The translations under genes and the position numbers were made by a program. Shown here piece after piece: positions 39,301 to 53,600 of a stretch of DNA of 64,000 bases. Each line of letters starts with the position of its first letter. Within the stretch, counting starts at the first letter, position 1. The stretch comes from Eopsaltria australis (lineage: Eukaryota; Chordata; Aves; Passeriformes; Petroicidae). The stretch covers positions 9,625,001-9,689,000 of the forward strand of contig JAVTVJ010000040.1 of assembly GCA_034509425.1 (NCBI GenBank). The letters are read 5' to 3'. Under the pieces are notes generated by a model. It did not search any database and was not told the origin of the DNA. It saw only the letters and a program-made list of their open reading frames with translations.

Positions 39301-42300
39301 AAATACAATTCCTGTAAAGCATTTGAAAACATGGAAATACTGATTACCAGGATTCCTCTTAGAAAGTAAAGCTATAAATTGTTATCTGTTGTCCCGTAAG
39401 CCACAACAATCTGTCCCATGGCCTGAACTAATTATAGTGATCTAATTAGGTCACAATTTTTAAACTAGCAAGTCATAAGACCTCTCATATTTTTGAGGTG
39501 TCTCCTTCGGTATGAAACCAATTGCATCCCAGAAGTGCCTACTTTTCTTCCTTAATTAATGAAGAAAGACGATTAGCTCAGTTACAGACAGCTGTGCTTG
39601 GGCAGATGAGTCTTATTCACAATGACTTGGTATTTAGCTGTCAAAAGGAACAAAAACTAGAAGACCATTATGTAGCATTCCTCTGCTTCATATAAAGCTT
39701 ATAAAGTGAATATGAGAACCTGGGATAAACTGCAAATTTAACCTATTAAAAGGTCTGACAGGTATTGCTGTCCTGCCTAGAAGGAAAAGTCATCATGAGG
39801 AACAGGCTAAAACATTCCTTATTCAGGGTTAAAAGCACCTAAGAAGTACCAATGAGAAAAATGCTTATCCTTCAAATGAATCCTTAGAAGGCAGAAAACA
39901 ATTCCCTCAAAACTTTGTCAGCATCTATGTGCACCCATGAAACAGCTGGACCAGGCAATAAGGGCAATAATCCAGCAGCAACACACAGCACAGTGCAGCC
40001 TTCACTGTCCACCGCTCTTGCTCAAGCCATGGCTGCACCTCTGTGGTGGCTGAGCCCACTGACAGCCACCCCAAACTGCTAATGGGTCACACACCATTGT
40101 GAAGTGGAAAAGATGCCACAAGTGGCCATACCTCTGCTATTGTTAAGGAAAATGCTGGGGAGTGGGGGAAGGCAAATATACTGACCTCTCACCCCCACAA
40201 GCCAAAAATAGCCTGTATTTGAAAAGTGACTGGACAACCTGGAACCTGTGAGACACAGAGGATTATGTTGGAGGTTCTGCAGCAGACTTCAAAAAGTTTT
40301 AGTTACTATGCAATAACCTTTCTTTGACCCTGCATGCCCACAGTATTTAGTTTAGGTTTGGATTTTTCACGCACACAAAGCTCCCAAGGAGCCATATCCA
40401 TCAATAATGCTTTCTTTTATCTCTGATTGGTTAAAAAACTCCATCCTAAGCAAGTCCAGCTTAGTTATACATGCCATCAACAACTCCCATCTGGATTGTA
40501 CCAGTGCATTTTATTTGAACATGAAGTAATCAGACCTTCAGAGATACCTACTAGCTGATTACAGTGAACAAATTATATTACTTTCTCCACTGACTCCACA
40601 AAATATTGAATTAAGCTCAAGATTGCAGTGTTTATATTCAAAGTACTCCTGGGACCTCACAAAGTTCTGTCACAATGAAGCCTTATGGTGTAAGAAGAAA
40701 AGTTATTTGCCTGAAAAAGAACTGCTTTGTGGTCTAATTTGCAGCTCCTGGATCCCACCAAGCATCCCACCACTTCCTCCAAAGTGTATTTTATACTTAC
40801 CTAAAAAAATAAAGATTATATAAAAAACAAAGCTTATGAACAATCACCCCTTTTCACCAGGGGTGAACTGAGAGAACAAATGTTATTTGTGGCAGTAAAT
40901 ATTTCAGGATTTTGATGACAGTAAAGCTGCTACCACAGTGACCATGTTCTAGATGTCGCCATCTCTGACAAAAATTGTCATCTTCAGACAGATTAATAAT
41001 CATAGAAATTACATTAATTCTTCTTCCTTTGCTACTTACTATTCAGCTACTCTTTTCCTGACTTTTATTGCAGTTAGAGCTCTGGAATGGACCAGAGAAA
41101 GTATATGCAAACAATCTATTCTATTCATAAGGAAATAAAATGGCAATATGTGCAGTGACTAACTTGCTTCTATGAGAAGTCGCAATTTCTCAGGCAGACA
41201 CATGAAGGACAGATTTTCCCCAGTTTACTTCTGCTTAGGAAAGACTCACTTGTCCCCCTTCTGCACCAGACCACTCCTGAGGTTTATTGCTAACTGAAAG
41301 ATTATATCTGTAATAATATTTTCCTACAAGGCAGTGCCCACCAGGAATAACAGATTAAATCGTGTTCGAGCTTAGACAACTGTTAGCACACACCACAAGA
41401 ATTCGTTCCTGCCAGTTTTAATGATTCTGTCCGAGTGTTTACAGAGCCTGTTTCACGAAAGTGCTAACTTGCTTTGCAAACCTTTCACACATAAGAAACT
41501 GGGGAAGGAGAGAAAGAGAAAGAAAGAGAAAAAAACAATTTTCCACACAGAGAACAAAGATGCAAAAATTTTACTGACTATAAGTGAAATACTGGTACTA
41601 ATTGTGCATGGGGATTTTGGGGAATTTGCAAGGATCATCTGGCCCAAAACAGATTCTGTGTTTTCCTCATTTTTCAACCACCTTTAGGAGAGTGTTACCT
41701 CCAAAGGCTGGATTTCAATTTGTCCAGTGAAAAGGGGAAAGGCAGAGTGACTCTCGGGTGGGGAGGACCGTAAGAGGAGGACCTGGCAGCCGTCAGAGCA
41801 CACAGCCATAAACAGCACTTCCCAAAGAGCCAAGGCAGGGGAACAGTAAGCACTGTTCCTGAAACCAAATTCATCAATGTCAGTGTCGTCCTTGCTAGCT
41901 CAGATGCACAGCTTTCAGCTGGCATATTTATTATTAATTATTATTAAATTTATTTATTTAAGTGTGCTTTGCATAGATAGACACATTGTCAGTCACCAAG
42001 GACTTAATATCTAAATTAGTTAGGACAAACAAACAAGGGATGAAACAACACTGTAACAAAGAGTATGTGAGGGGATTACTAATGAAGAGAGAAAGAGAGA
42101 AGTAATTGTTTGAAGTGGTGAGTTAAGTGAGTCTTTAAAGAAGAACCCACAGATTTCAAAACCAGTGATTATGATCATTAAAATAATCTAGGACAACCAT
42201 TTTATATTATGCCAAAACCAGGCTGTAATGTCAAAATGGACATTGACTGAAATATTTCAACCTAGGTCTTGAACCCACCTCACAGGTAGAATTCAATTCC

Positions 42301-45300
42301 ATGTCTATTCACCTCTTTCTGGGATTATTTTGCTTCCTGAAGAATAGGAAAAAAATACTCAGAAGATGAAGACAAAGAGGTTTTCCTGATATTGGAAAAA
42401 GGATCCAAATTCTAAAGAGCAGTAAGAAGAAAAGAGAAGGCAAGGGAATAAATGAAGCAAGTAGATTTAGAGGGAACCAGAGTATGCCTGCTCAGGTGAG
42501 AAACACACAGGGTGATCATAGGGTAATTAGCCTTACAGGGTTTTGGTGAGCTAACTATGAAAAGGGCTGGAGGCAGAAAGACAGTGCAGTGTTAATATTA
42601 TATGTTTAGAGTAGCTGAGAAGGATAATAACTGTATCAGCAAAGCACCACTAGATAAAACAACGAAGAATGAGAAGGGCATGAAGGCCAAATGAGATCTA
42701 AAATGTCTTTGGCTCCTTAATTAAAGAGAGACTTTTATCTGAGGTCTTTTCCATTTCCAAATAGAACAGACCAGTAATTTCTATCATTTATTAGATAAAC
42801 CAGAATCCATTCTTCAGTGGGTGACTAGATATATGTTTGAATTCTTCCAAAAAATGATAAAAGCAGAAGAGGAATGTACAAGGACTCCCAAGCTTTGAAG
42901 GTCAGCTACTTCACCCTGGAGCATCATGTAGACTTGGTTAAAGCAACTGACAAAGAAATTGCAGGAGAATAAGAGACTTTCCAAAGGTCATTTTACTGGA
43001 TCTATTCCCTCTTAAGTACATTATTAAAAAAATTCTTTTCATCTTGATCCTGCTGTCCCCTTTGGTGGTCATCTCCAATTGGCAACCCTTCAATTTCTTT
43101 CCATAATACGAAATCTGTTCTTTAGTAAAGGTTCTCTAAAGCCCAAAATGGCTCATAAAACACTGGGGTTTCTGGTTGCTTTACATCAGAGTCTGCAGAT
43201 GTTTCAGAGTGCATGTGAGCTGAGTCTGGCCTGTGCAGGTGTGAGTCCAGCTTAATAGTTTTCTTAGGCTTCAGAAAAGGACCATTTAGGAATAGAAACC
43301 AAAACTGGAAGCCAGAGGGCAAATATTTTCAATGTCTGCTACCCTTTGTGTGATATTCCTCTGCTTTCAGAAGTAGGATTCTTAAAATTGTTTTGTATGG
43401 CTTTGATTCAAACTCTGAAGTGCATTTCTATAACAAAGAAATGCTGTTACTGGGATCTAGTGTCATGGGAAACAAGATTCTCAGATTATAGGGCATAGGC
43501 ACACCTCCCTTTCCTGCTTGTAGCTACGTAGCTCACTTTTCCCCCTGCAAAGATGACTTGTGGCACTGACAGCAAACTCTGACATAGAAAAATGATGTCG
43601 GAGAAGCATTTAATCTTTTTTCACCTGTTCTTTATGAACTCTAAGTCCTGGAAACAAGAACCATACCCATGTTATTAAATATCCCTACCAGCAATCCTAT
43701 CCATGTACTACTGGCAAACCACTCCAGTGTGATTCCTTCGAGCGTATTTCTCCCATACTGCAGTCTCAAGAGCCTGGCTAAGACACATGCTTATTCTTGT
43801 TAGATCTCATTCAAGCACATTTGAGACATTGCTCCCAGGTCCAGAACACTTTTCCCAGGGCACTGGATATATTTTACTCTCATGAAGAATTAATATTATT
43901 ATCTCCAACAAGAAAAAAATGGAAATCTAAAAAAAGCCCACAGAAAGTGTTATTTTAAGCATGCACATTTGCAGGAAAGTCCCAGAATTCAGGGAACTTC
44001 TTTGTGATAAGGAAAAATCGTAGGAAGAAAGAAGCTTTCATCAACAATAATAGATGAAGATTGTTCAAAAGCAGAGCCAAAAGCTGAAAATGCTGGTATG
44101 TCATTTTCCAAGTAGGGTGTACAGACATTTAATAGACCATAACTTCATGCTTTGAGAAGATATAATCATAGAGAAATTCTTTGCTTGGGATCTGATGCCT
44201 AAAGAAAGGGTGCCCATTTGTAAATGTACAGAATGTCTGAGTAGAAATGCCTTGTGTGCCTCGTCTTATCCTGCTCTCATGTTACCTCTGGCACAGTAAT
44301 ATGACCACAACACTTGTAACAGACCCCACAGATCTGCTTTGCAAGCACCACTTGTCAGGAGACCAATGTGCTTTCAGTTCTTTTAGTCCCTATCATTTAG
44401 TCCCTATGTGTTTCCATGCCTCCCACACCCTCATCTCAGTGTTGGAAAGTCACATATTTCAAAAGGAGGAGTATCTCCTGTCCTGTTTTCATCCTAGCAG
44501 GACCAATTCTATCCTCTGACCTAGAGGCCATGAAGAGCAAGCTGTGAACATTGACAAGTCCTGCTTGTGGATTCAAGGCATTCACTCTGCCTCCATAAAG
44601 GTTGTATGGTGCCACATGGTTGCACCCCCTTAATTTGGAACTCACTTGGGGTCTCTCTCATTCCTAATCCATGTTGTTGTCCCTGGCCAAGCACAAGAAC
44701 TTAGAGTGGGATGTTGTTCGAAAGGAAGATTTGAAAGGTAATAGCCACACTCAGCTCTCCAATGTGTTTCTTCCATTCATGAAGAATATACAGAAAACCC
44801 AGAGGAAACTAAATTACTTATCCTTAGAAAGCTCTTAGATACCACTAAATAAGGCATAGACCATTGAACAATTTTTAACAATAGTTAAATATGAGCCTCC
44901 ATATGTATTAATTTTTTATTATTTTTTTATACAAGTAGAGCCCATTTTGATGTTCCCTCCTGCTTTTAAGTATAGATTGTGCATGACACTTGACAACTTG
45001 TACAACCAGCATCTGTAGGGAAATGGCTTTATCAAGCTGCCTTGGTATATCCATGCACAGGGGGTGAATAGAAACAGCCACACAGAGAAACACAATGGAT
45101 GAAAAGGCTGGGCCATAAAACAGCAGCTTGTTTTCCTACAGTTGAATGAAAACCTACCTGAGTCCATCCTTAGCTTTGAGCACTAGGGTGACTCACTGGA
45201 TCCCAGTGGCTACATTGATATTGATGAATGAAATGGACCAGGGCCTGTCCTCTGCTCTTAAGACCAATAATCTCCACACAGCACATATCAGTACAGCTGA

Positions 45301-48300
45301 ACTCTCTTCCATGTAAAGCACAGGCTACAGCCAAACCCTCTTGAACTCTGTCTGGGGAGTCCTTAGCCCTGCCAAGGACTATGCTGACCATTTAGCAGCA
45401 TGCAGACCCTCAGACCAGGGCTGAAGCTCAGGTCTCCCCTCGCCTTATTCCACTTTCTAATATAAGCTATAAACTACAGTAGTATAGAAATATAGACATG
45501 ACCACGGAAAAGCTGTCAAATGCAATGGTGGGGTGCAAACACATGGAGCTGTTCACAATAGATCCTACAGACCTCTGTAAGCAACTGGAAGAACCCCATG
45601 TACTGCCACAGAGATTGATTAAAACTATTAATTATGTTTTGCTCCTGTATTTGACAGTGGTTAGGTCTGTTTTCAGGGGGGACAAAAACTGCATCCTCCT
45701 AAATACTAAATGTTTTTAATTTATTTTTACATCTGTAATTAATTGCATGTACCTCTTTACTTATGTGTAACTGAAGGGGGAAAAAAAGAGATTAATTTCT
45801 GAACAAACTTGCAAGAGCTGTTGTTTTAGTTAGAAAACAGAGGAGTCTGAAACAGAGAATTCTTTTAAATGCAATAAAGGGTGAAAAAGTCCAAACAACA
45901 ACAATGGAGAATTTCTGGCATCACAACTTGCAATAAAATTTATTTTTAATGAGAAAAAAATTTGGAAAAAAGTGCACTAAAAAGAGTCTTAAGAACATTG
46001 TGCTACTTTTGATTTTAACACTGAAACTTTCTTCTTTGCAAACAAAAATCTGTCTTTAAAACGTGCAGAAGGGGGTGTAGATATAAATCAACTACAGCCA
46101 AATCAAGAGCTGTATAGTCAGTACCACAGTACCACCTTGTGGGGAAATAAAAATTATTTCTTCCACTGCACAGTTTTAGGAAATACTCATCATATAAACA
46201 TAAACTATAACTAAGACAAATGAAACAGACCCAGACATCAGTAATGTTTGTGATGCATGATTTCTTCCAGTGTCAAATTACTCTTTTTGAAGAATCCATG
46301 TTCAGGACAAAATCTTTCAGAAGTCTATTGTAAAAACTTCCTGGAAGAAAAATGTCTCCTTTTACATTTGCTTGCATTCTTTACTTGACTTCCATTTGCT
46401 TCAAATTTATTTCTCTAGTTACACTGAATCAAGAGAACAATTGCATCAGGCATGTCAAATTCCACCCACACAAAATGCTTCATACAGTTAAAGGCTATGA
46501 CACAGATAAACTAATGCCAGGATCTTTGAGATGACTTTTTTTATTGCTTTTCTGCAACTTACGTAGATATTAGAGACAGTAATATTCCTGACTACATCTG
46601 AAGAAATAAGGTTATCAAATCCTCAGATCCCCAAAGGGAATTATCATCTGCTTTTCTCCATTTCTTTCATAAAGTGAAAGAAATTTGTATGATTAAGTAA
46701 TTGCTGGTTGTCAGAAGAAATTGTTGCCCAGCCATCATATTTTAAGAGCTGCATTAAATGCAATTTTCACCCTTTCAAATATAACTTCTTATAGACATCT
46801 CTGAATTTAATGTCCCTAATAAAGCAGAGCATAGTTCTTTCTTTCCCAAGTTGTTTGAGTGTTGACCAACAGGGCGGGGGGGAGATGGCAAGGGGAGTAT
46901 TCTTTTGGGGATTTTGTTGGGCTATTTTGTATTTTCTTCCAATATAAAAATGAAGTTTAAACTTGCTTGTCTTCTTGCTGTGGAGAATCTACCTTTGATG
47001 GAAACAGTGCAGGAACAAACTCACAAGAAATTAAACAAAATTTTATTCAGTTTTACTCTTCACACAAAGTTAGGTTGTGACATTTAGACATCTAGAGTTT
47101 GGGGACTCATCCACCTACAGCTATTCTAAGACTGATACCAGCTTTAGCTGGGCTGGGGTCAGATCCCAATAGTGGGATTCCCGTCACCTTACTTTAAATA
47201 AGAAATTGGGTGAGCAATCTGGTTGCTCATACATACCTCTCTAACATCAACTCAGATTCTCTGGAATATGCCTCCTGGATCTTCAGCTCATGACCTGCAC
47301 CACATTTACCAGCTCCATGCAGAGGTCACAGAATCTCTGGGGGTCTCTAAAGTCACTAGATGGCTATTAGTGGGAAGCTGAACCAAGCCCTAGGAGTTTA
47401 ATTGAAGTTTGCCACATAGTAGAGAAAGAGGTATCTTCAAAGAGTAATTCATCATGTCCTAACATATTGGGAAGAAGTGTCCTCTGAAGATGCCTGTCTC
47501 TCCTTATTGATCAAAGAAGGCACCTTAAAACCATCTAACTTTCAGGGAATCACATTTTGATGAGATTAAACTGAAAGTTAACATATAACAGATTATAGAC
47601 TTTCTCCCTATTTTTGCATGCTGACAATATTAGCATTGTTGGTTGTTGTTTGGGTTGCACGTTGTACATATGATTTGTAAAGTGTGACCTGACCTATAAT
47701 GCATACATTATTCCAGGATACCAGTCAGCTCAGATGCCATCAGCGGTGGCAGTACCAGTAACTGGGGTCTGATTGCCAGGGACAGTTCATATGCATGAAC
47801 AGCGCCTCTCCACCCAGCTGCTCTTTTAGGATCACATGCTCTCTTCCCAATGAAGGCAACACCCCTCTACTCCAACCATGCATTTAATTTGCCAGAAAGA
47901 CAGAAAAAAATTATGCTTTCCTCTCAGCATGTTCTCTACATCCACAAACCAACACCCTAAAGTCACGGCATCATGCAAATTCCCTAAATTCAATCTCCAC
48001 ATGCCCAGTCTCCATTAGGGTGGATATGGCACACATCCCAGAAGTAGATTACTTTCTAGAAGATGTCACCACTGGGCACACTGATCTTGGAGGGCCTTTC
48101 ATGCCATTAGCCATGTATGCTCCACAGTCTGGGACACTCACAGACATTCTCAGATAAAAAATATCGAATTCCTGAAGTTACCATTTCAGGCTAGCTTTGA
48201 AGCTATGTTTTGAGTTTTCCACCACAAAGCCATGAGATCTATGCATTTATTTTTTTTCCACAAAAGTTCATTTTCCTTCCTCTTCATGAGTAGAGACCAA

Positions 48301-49147
48301 TGGACACAGACTGAGATTCCCAAGAGGGCACACACCTCCAGGTCTCATCAAGGTAAATGAATTAGACAATGCAATGCTGAGATTATGCCAAAAGTTAGGC
48401 TTTAGAAACTTAACTGTTTCACCACATTTATTATATTGATCTGTTGAAGCAACAGCTACAGTAATGGCCTGAAGAAGGTTGCCTTTATGAAACAGGACTA
48501 GAAGCTTCTAGAGGAAACACAAAAAATTTTGGTGATCTATCACTTCCATATTTACTGTGACTTTGCTCCTATATGATCTCATTTAATTTATCATATATAA
48601 AACACAAGACAATATCTGTATTTCATTACCAAACAAGTGATACAATGATATAAACGGTTTACTTCCTTCTCCCATAATTTTATTTGCTTTATTCTTCCAC
48701 TGATAGAAATGTGCTGTCTTGATTACAGATGATTTTGACTGGTCATTTTTTTAAGATTTCTAGAAACAAATACCATCCTAATGATGCATGGCAAAGCATG
48801 TTAACAAGTACCCCTTTAAGAGTCAGATCTTTTGTGATTTTTATTTTACATTACAGAACACTGACTTTCAGCACACATAACACGTGACTCACATACCAAT
48901 TAGAAATGTGATTATCTGGTGGTATCTTTGGGTCCTCCATTTACATTCATAGGCTGTTTTCCAAACACATCCACAAGCAACCAGAAGGCAGAGCCACACA
49001 GAGGACATGACTGTGCACCCAACCAGACTGGAGCTGCAGGTCCATGTTTCACACTCGTGCCATTGGTTATTGCAAACCACACAATAATCAGGGTGCCTTA
49101 TGTGAGGTATTTCCAGCCTGCTAGCATATTCCTAGGAACATATACAG
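39301..49147. other. Long gene-free stretch
   Basis: About 9.8 kb with no recognisable gene or clear transposon. Minor items are an A/G-rich tract at about 41500-41535, an AT-rich ATTATTAAAT tract at about 41925-41965 and a 7-bp hairpin at 47211-47229. Short open frames are unsupported. Confidence 0.55.
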
Positions 49148-49540
49148 CCAAGGTTGGAAGGAACCTTGAAAGATTATCTGGTCCAACCTTCTGTGGGAAG
49201 GGGAAGCTAGATGAGGTTATGTAGCCCCATGTCCAGTTGTGTCTTGAAAACATACAGTGAAGGAAACTTCACCATGAACCTGGATAGGTTGTTCTAGGCA
49301 ATGGTTATTCTCACTGTAAAAAAATTCTCTCTTGTATCAAAATGAAACCTCTCCTGGCACAACTAGTACTCATTGCACCTCTTCTTCCCTATGAAAAGAG
49401 AGACTCCATCCTCTCTGGAGAAGCCCTTTAAGTACTAGAATACTTGTGATGAGATTCTCTCTTGAGTCTTCTCAGGGAGAAAAGGACTAATTGCTTCAGA
49501 CTTTCCTCACAGGCAAGTTCTCCATTTGACTGAGAGTTCA
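49148..49540 (-). mobile_element. CR1 LINE 3' region, about 390 bp
   Basis: Antisense CR1 order is preserved: AGGTTGGAAGGAACCTTGAA, TCTGGTCCAACC, a GGTTGTTCTAGGCAATGGTT block, a CTCACTGTAAAAAAATTCTC block, GAGACTCCATCCTCTCTGGA, then AGACTTTCCTCACAGGCAAG. The terminal octamers have decayed. This is one of the longer copies here. Confidence 0.88.
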
Positions 49541-50384
49541 ATACCTAACTTGTTTCTGTCAGTTCTAGCTGGTATGAAACCAGAAAGTAAGCGCACAGAG
49601 TATATACTCCTGTTTCTCATTTAATAGCAGAATAAATCTTCTAGAAGAAAAACTTTGAAGGTAAGTTCTTCATACACAGGAGCCTTAGTGTACATGCTCT
49701 CAGACTACAATAGTCTTTATCATCATTATGTGATGAAGGTCATGAACAGTTTCACCTCTTATTTTCAGCCCGCTGCTCCCGTGCTTTGTGATACTCCACC
49801 CATGTGTGTGTCTTGTCTAAAACATACAAAGCTGTCAGCTCCCTTCAGCTCCCTTTCCCAATATTGTTTAGAAATCATAACAATTCCTTTCACTTGCTCT
49901 GATTCATGAGTTAGAAGCTTTAAAATATGAAAGACAATGATATTACTTCTCCAAGAAATAAAATACCAAAAATTTCTCCTACCTCCAAATTTCACTTACG
50001 TCTTTAGAACACAGCCTTGCTCACACAATTCAATGCAATTCTTACTTAATCTTAAGAACATACAGCTCATTTCAATCTGTACTCAGGTGAAGAAATACCA
50101 CTGTAAGAATTTGTTACATTATTTACACTTTCAATAGCATATTTTTGTTCAACATATGATTAGAAGATACCTCCTTTGGAAATGAATACAATACTCTGCT
50201 TTCATAGATAGTTATGACAGATAAATGATTTCACTTATCAGGACCATCCAAAGAAGTGACTTGCCTCAATTGCAAGGAAGATTTACAGGTCTCCAATCTG
50301 CATGAATTAACAGGGTTCTTATGCAAACAGTAGTTTCCTTTTACTTGAATATCACTTTCCATCAGTCCTGTTTACCTCCACAAT

Positions 50385-50640
50385 ATCTTTACCTTTCTAA
50401 TCTCTTTAAACAGAGGCAACATATATCCTCTCTGTCTTTGTTTTGCAAGATTAAACATGCCAAGTTGTTTTATATTCCCTTCTGTGGTAAGTCCTCTCTT
50501 ATCTTGACCATCTTTGTAGCTTTTCTCTGCAACTAGTTAGGTCTCAACTCATTTTTCTTGGAAAGCAGGTAGAGCCTTTCAGATGAAGTCTCCATAAACT
50601 TCTATAGCTTTATTGGATATATCCTATGGGATATATAAGC
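50385..50640 (-). mobile_element. Ancient CR1/L3-like fragment
   Basis: Antisense blocks: GAGGCAACATATATCCTCTC, TTTTGCAAGATTAAACATGC, CAAGTTGTTTTATATTCCCT, and GGTAAGTCCTCTCTTATCTT. These keep the order of the old CR1/L3 3' region. The strongly pyrimidine-rich sequence after it (to about 51560) may be a decayed continuation of the same LINE, but I cannot align it. Confidence 0.65.
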
Positions 50641-53600
50641 TTGCACATTTTCTAGGTGCATTACCTACAAGACTCACACTCCTCCTAAAAACGGTTAAAA
50701 CATCCAAGCTGTAATCTTCTTCACCTCTTCTTCATAAGGCTTTTACAGGATAACAAGATGTTATGAGTTAACAAATAAATTCATGAACTTGCACTCTAAT
50801 ATTTTAAATACTAGCCACTTTATTTCTCTTATCCTTAGAGTCGTCTAATTTTTCCCATTTGATGTTCTTATCCTTCTCTCCATTAACTATGCTGTCTAAA
50901 CTTGTGTCTTCAGAATCACTGTCACACTCCTAATGCTCTTATCAACACTCTTAATGAAATTACTAAGAAGCTTTCTCTCAAAATTCAATCTGTTAAAAAA
51001 ATCTATTAATAACTTCATTCTAATATTTCCCTTTTGATAGTCTCTACTGTCTCCTAACTACTCCCCTACTCTCCTTACTCACTTTCAGTTCTTTTAATGA
51101 TTCTTATCATGTCCAGCTTAATTAACGATTTCCCACAAGACAATATATCAAATACATTCAAGATAGAATAGTTCCACCCGTTCCCCTTGCCTAAAAATAT
51201 CACTAAATTTATCAAAAATGATCTTTTGTCTATCTGAGATTATCTACCTTTGATTAAAAAGATGTGGCATTTCATTCCATTTACCTCCATGCTCTTTATT
51301 ATTCTCTCCACCACATTTTTAAAGCCTACTGAGAGCAGAGCAAAAGACGCTTAGATGTCTGGATCTGTTCTTGCATTTTTCTAAAATACCTTTGCTACTT
51401 TATATCGAGTTACATTTACACCTTTCTCTAAAACATCTTCTATCAGACATTTCATCTACAATGTCTTTCAGACCTGTAAGTTCAAGACCAGCCAGTCTAC
51501 AGCAATCTGTCTCCTTCTGTGCTACATTTGTTACTACCTTTTTCACCCCGGCCACTTAGCCAAGCCTAGGTGCTGATAGCTGCACCAGAGGAGATGGGTT
51601 TGTTCGGTTACAGGACTGCATCTAGATAGACTCTCACCTTTGCTTTGCCCCTCCTGCACAGTGGCTGCATTACTTGTCTTTCCTGGCTCTCTTGGTGGTT
51701 TAGGCTGCTGGGGAACTCTGGGAGATCTAACATGCCTCAGATTAGGAGGTAAAATGAAGTTCAGAAATAATTGTGATCATTTGAGTTTCTGTAATACTCA
51801 TACAATAGAACTTTTCCTTTTACCAACGTGAACACAATTCCTTGCATATAACTGAGTTTGGTATTTAGCAAAGTAGCTCATGAATTTATTTTGCAAGGTT
51901 TTTTTGGTTGGGTATTTTTAAATATATGCATTTTATCAGAAATAATAAGGAACACCCCCACTGAAGGAATTAATAGCTATTTAGAAGATTTTACATACTG
52001 TGGGGAAGTCTTCCCAGAAAGTGAAAGAAGCAATAAAAATACATGAAGCATGCTGGGGCTGCTCTCAGTGTATTTGGCAGAAGACACCCTTGTGCTCTTT
52101 TCCAAGACTTTGCAAATCATTAATGCAGGACATAATTGAAGAAATCATTGAGATTCAATGTGGAATCTGACACACAATATTGCAACCTGCTCTTGGGAAA
52201 TATTAATGTACAAGCCAAAGAAGTTGCATGAGAAGAGTGGATTAGGCAACAACTTGGCCATGCTGAGAAACAGAAATCTTTCAATACCACCACAGTGATT
52301 TGCCCTCGTGAGGTACTTTCACTGTACCTGCACTGGAACAAGCAGTGGGTTCCTCTGGGCTCCCTCCCAACTGGGACACAAATTTGTAGAGCACATGTGT
52401 CCCATAGTGTTCTCAACACTACTGTCACCAGGAACCTGCTCTGACCTCACACTTGGAAGGCAGTGCACAAGACAGTTCATGCACAAATTCCTGTCACCCA
52501 GTTATCCAGGCTAATTCCACTTCCTTTAATTCCTGCAGGCTGCCTATGAATAGTACACACCCAGACACTGTTCAACACACAGGTGAGATAAGGCTGAAGG
52601 CTCACATGCAGTTCTAAAAGTGGACTCAAGATCCTTAATCACAGAGGGTTTCCATAAACTGAAATAACATAACATCGTATTTCCAGGACAATACTTAACA
52701 GGGACAAAATAGAGTCAGACTTGGCAGAAACATATTCCTGTGTTTAATCTAGAAGGGAACCCCTTTTGTTGTAGGCATTCCAGTTGTAGAACCATCCAAC
52801 ACGTTCCACCACTGTTTTCTAGCATCAATCTTCAATCATCTAAAGTGAGGTATTTTATATATATGCAACTTTTTAAAAAACTGCATATACTGAAAAAACA
52901 ACACCAGTTAAAGTCTTTTGAAAGAAGAAATCACTTAGCCTTTTTCTAAATTAAGTTAGTGGAAAATAATGCTGGTTGACTCCTCTTCAAAGATTCCTAC
53001 AACTATCAAGAGTAATTTTAAGGGAGCCAGACAAAGCGTAGCCAGAATAATGTATCTGTGCCTTTGTCTGTATTCATGAAAATGTATCCAGATTCTAAGT
53101 TGTACAATTCTGAATATGCTGGGCAAATTTTCATTGGGATATGCATATATTAGGGCAAAATCTCAGGTCTGTTAAGCTGTCCAGGTAGACTTTGTTTATA
53201 TTTTGCATGAGATTTACTGCTGTTTCTTCTGAAAAAAACAGAGTCCTATGCTCTAGGACAGGTGTGACAAAGAGTTCTGCAGAAGCTATCTCAGGTTTGA
53301 GTGATTGTGCACATTCTGGCCATAGTACCCAGACATTTCCAACATTCTTTAAGTGATGACCTTCCAGGCAGTGTAACCACTCTCCAATGTTAGAGAGAGG
53401 TGACTGAGACCGAGAATGTGGGCTTCTCAGGTTCTAGGTTTTTCTTCTATACACAAGAGCAGCTTTTCTCCAAGATAAACACAGCAGGTGCAGCTTTTCT
53501 TTTTTTTTTCTCCTGTATTTGTTGAATAAGTATTTTGGGGCTGTACAACCAATACCCAGTCCACAACATAGCTAACCACAGCTAATTAAAACTGTGTCAG

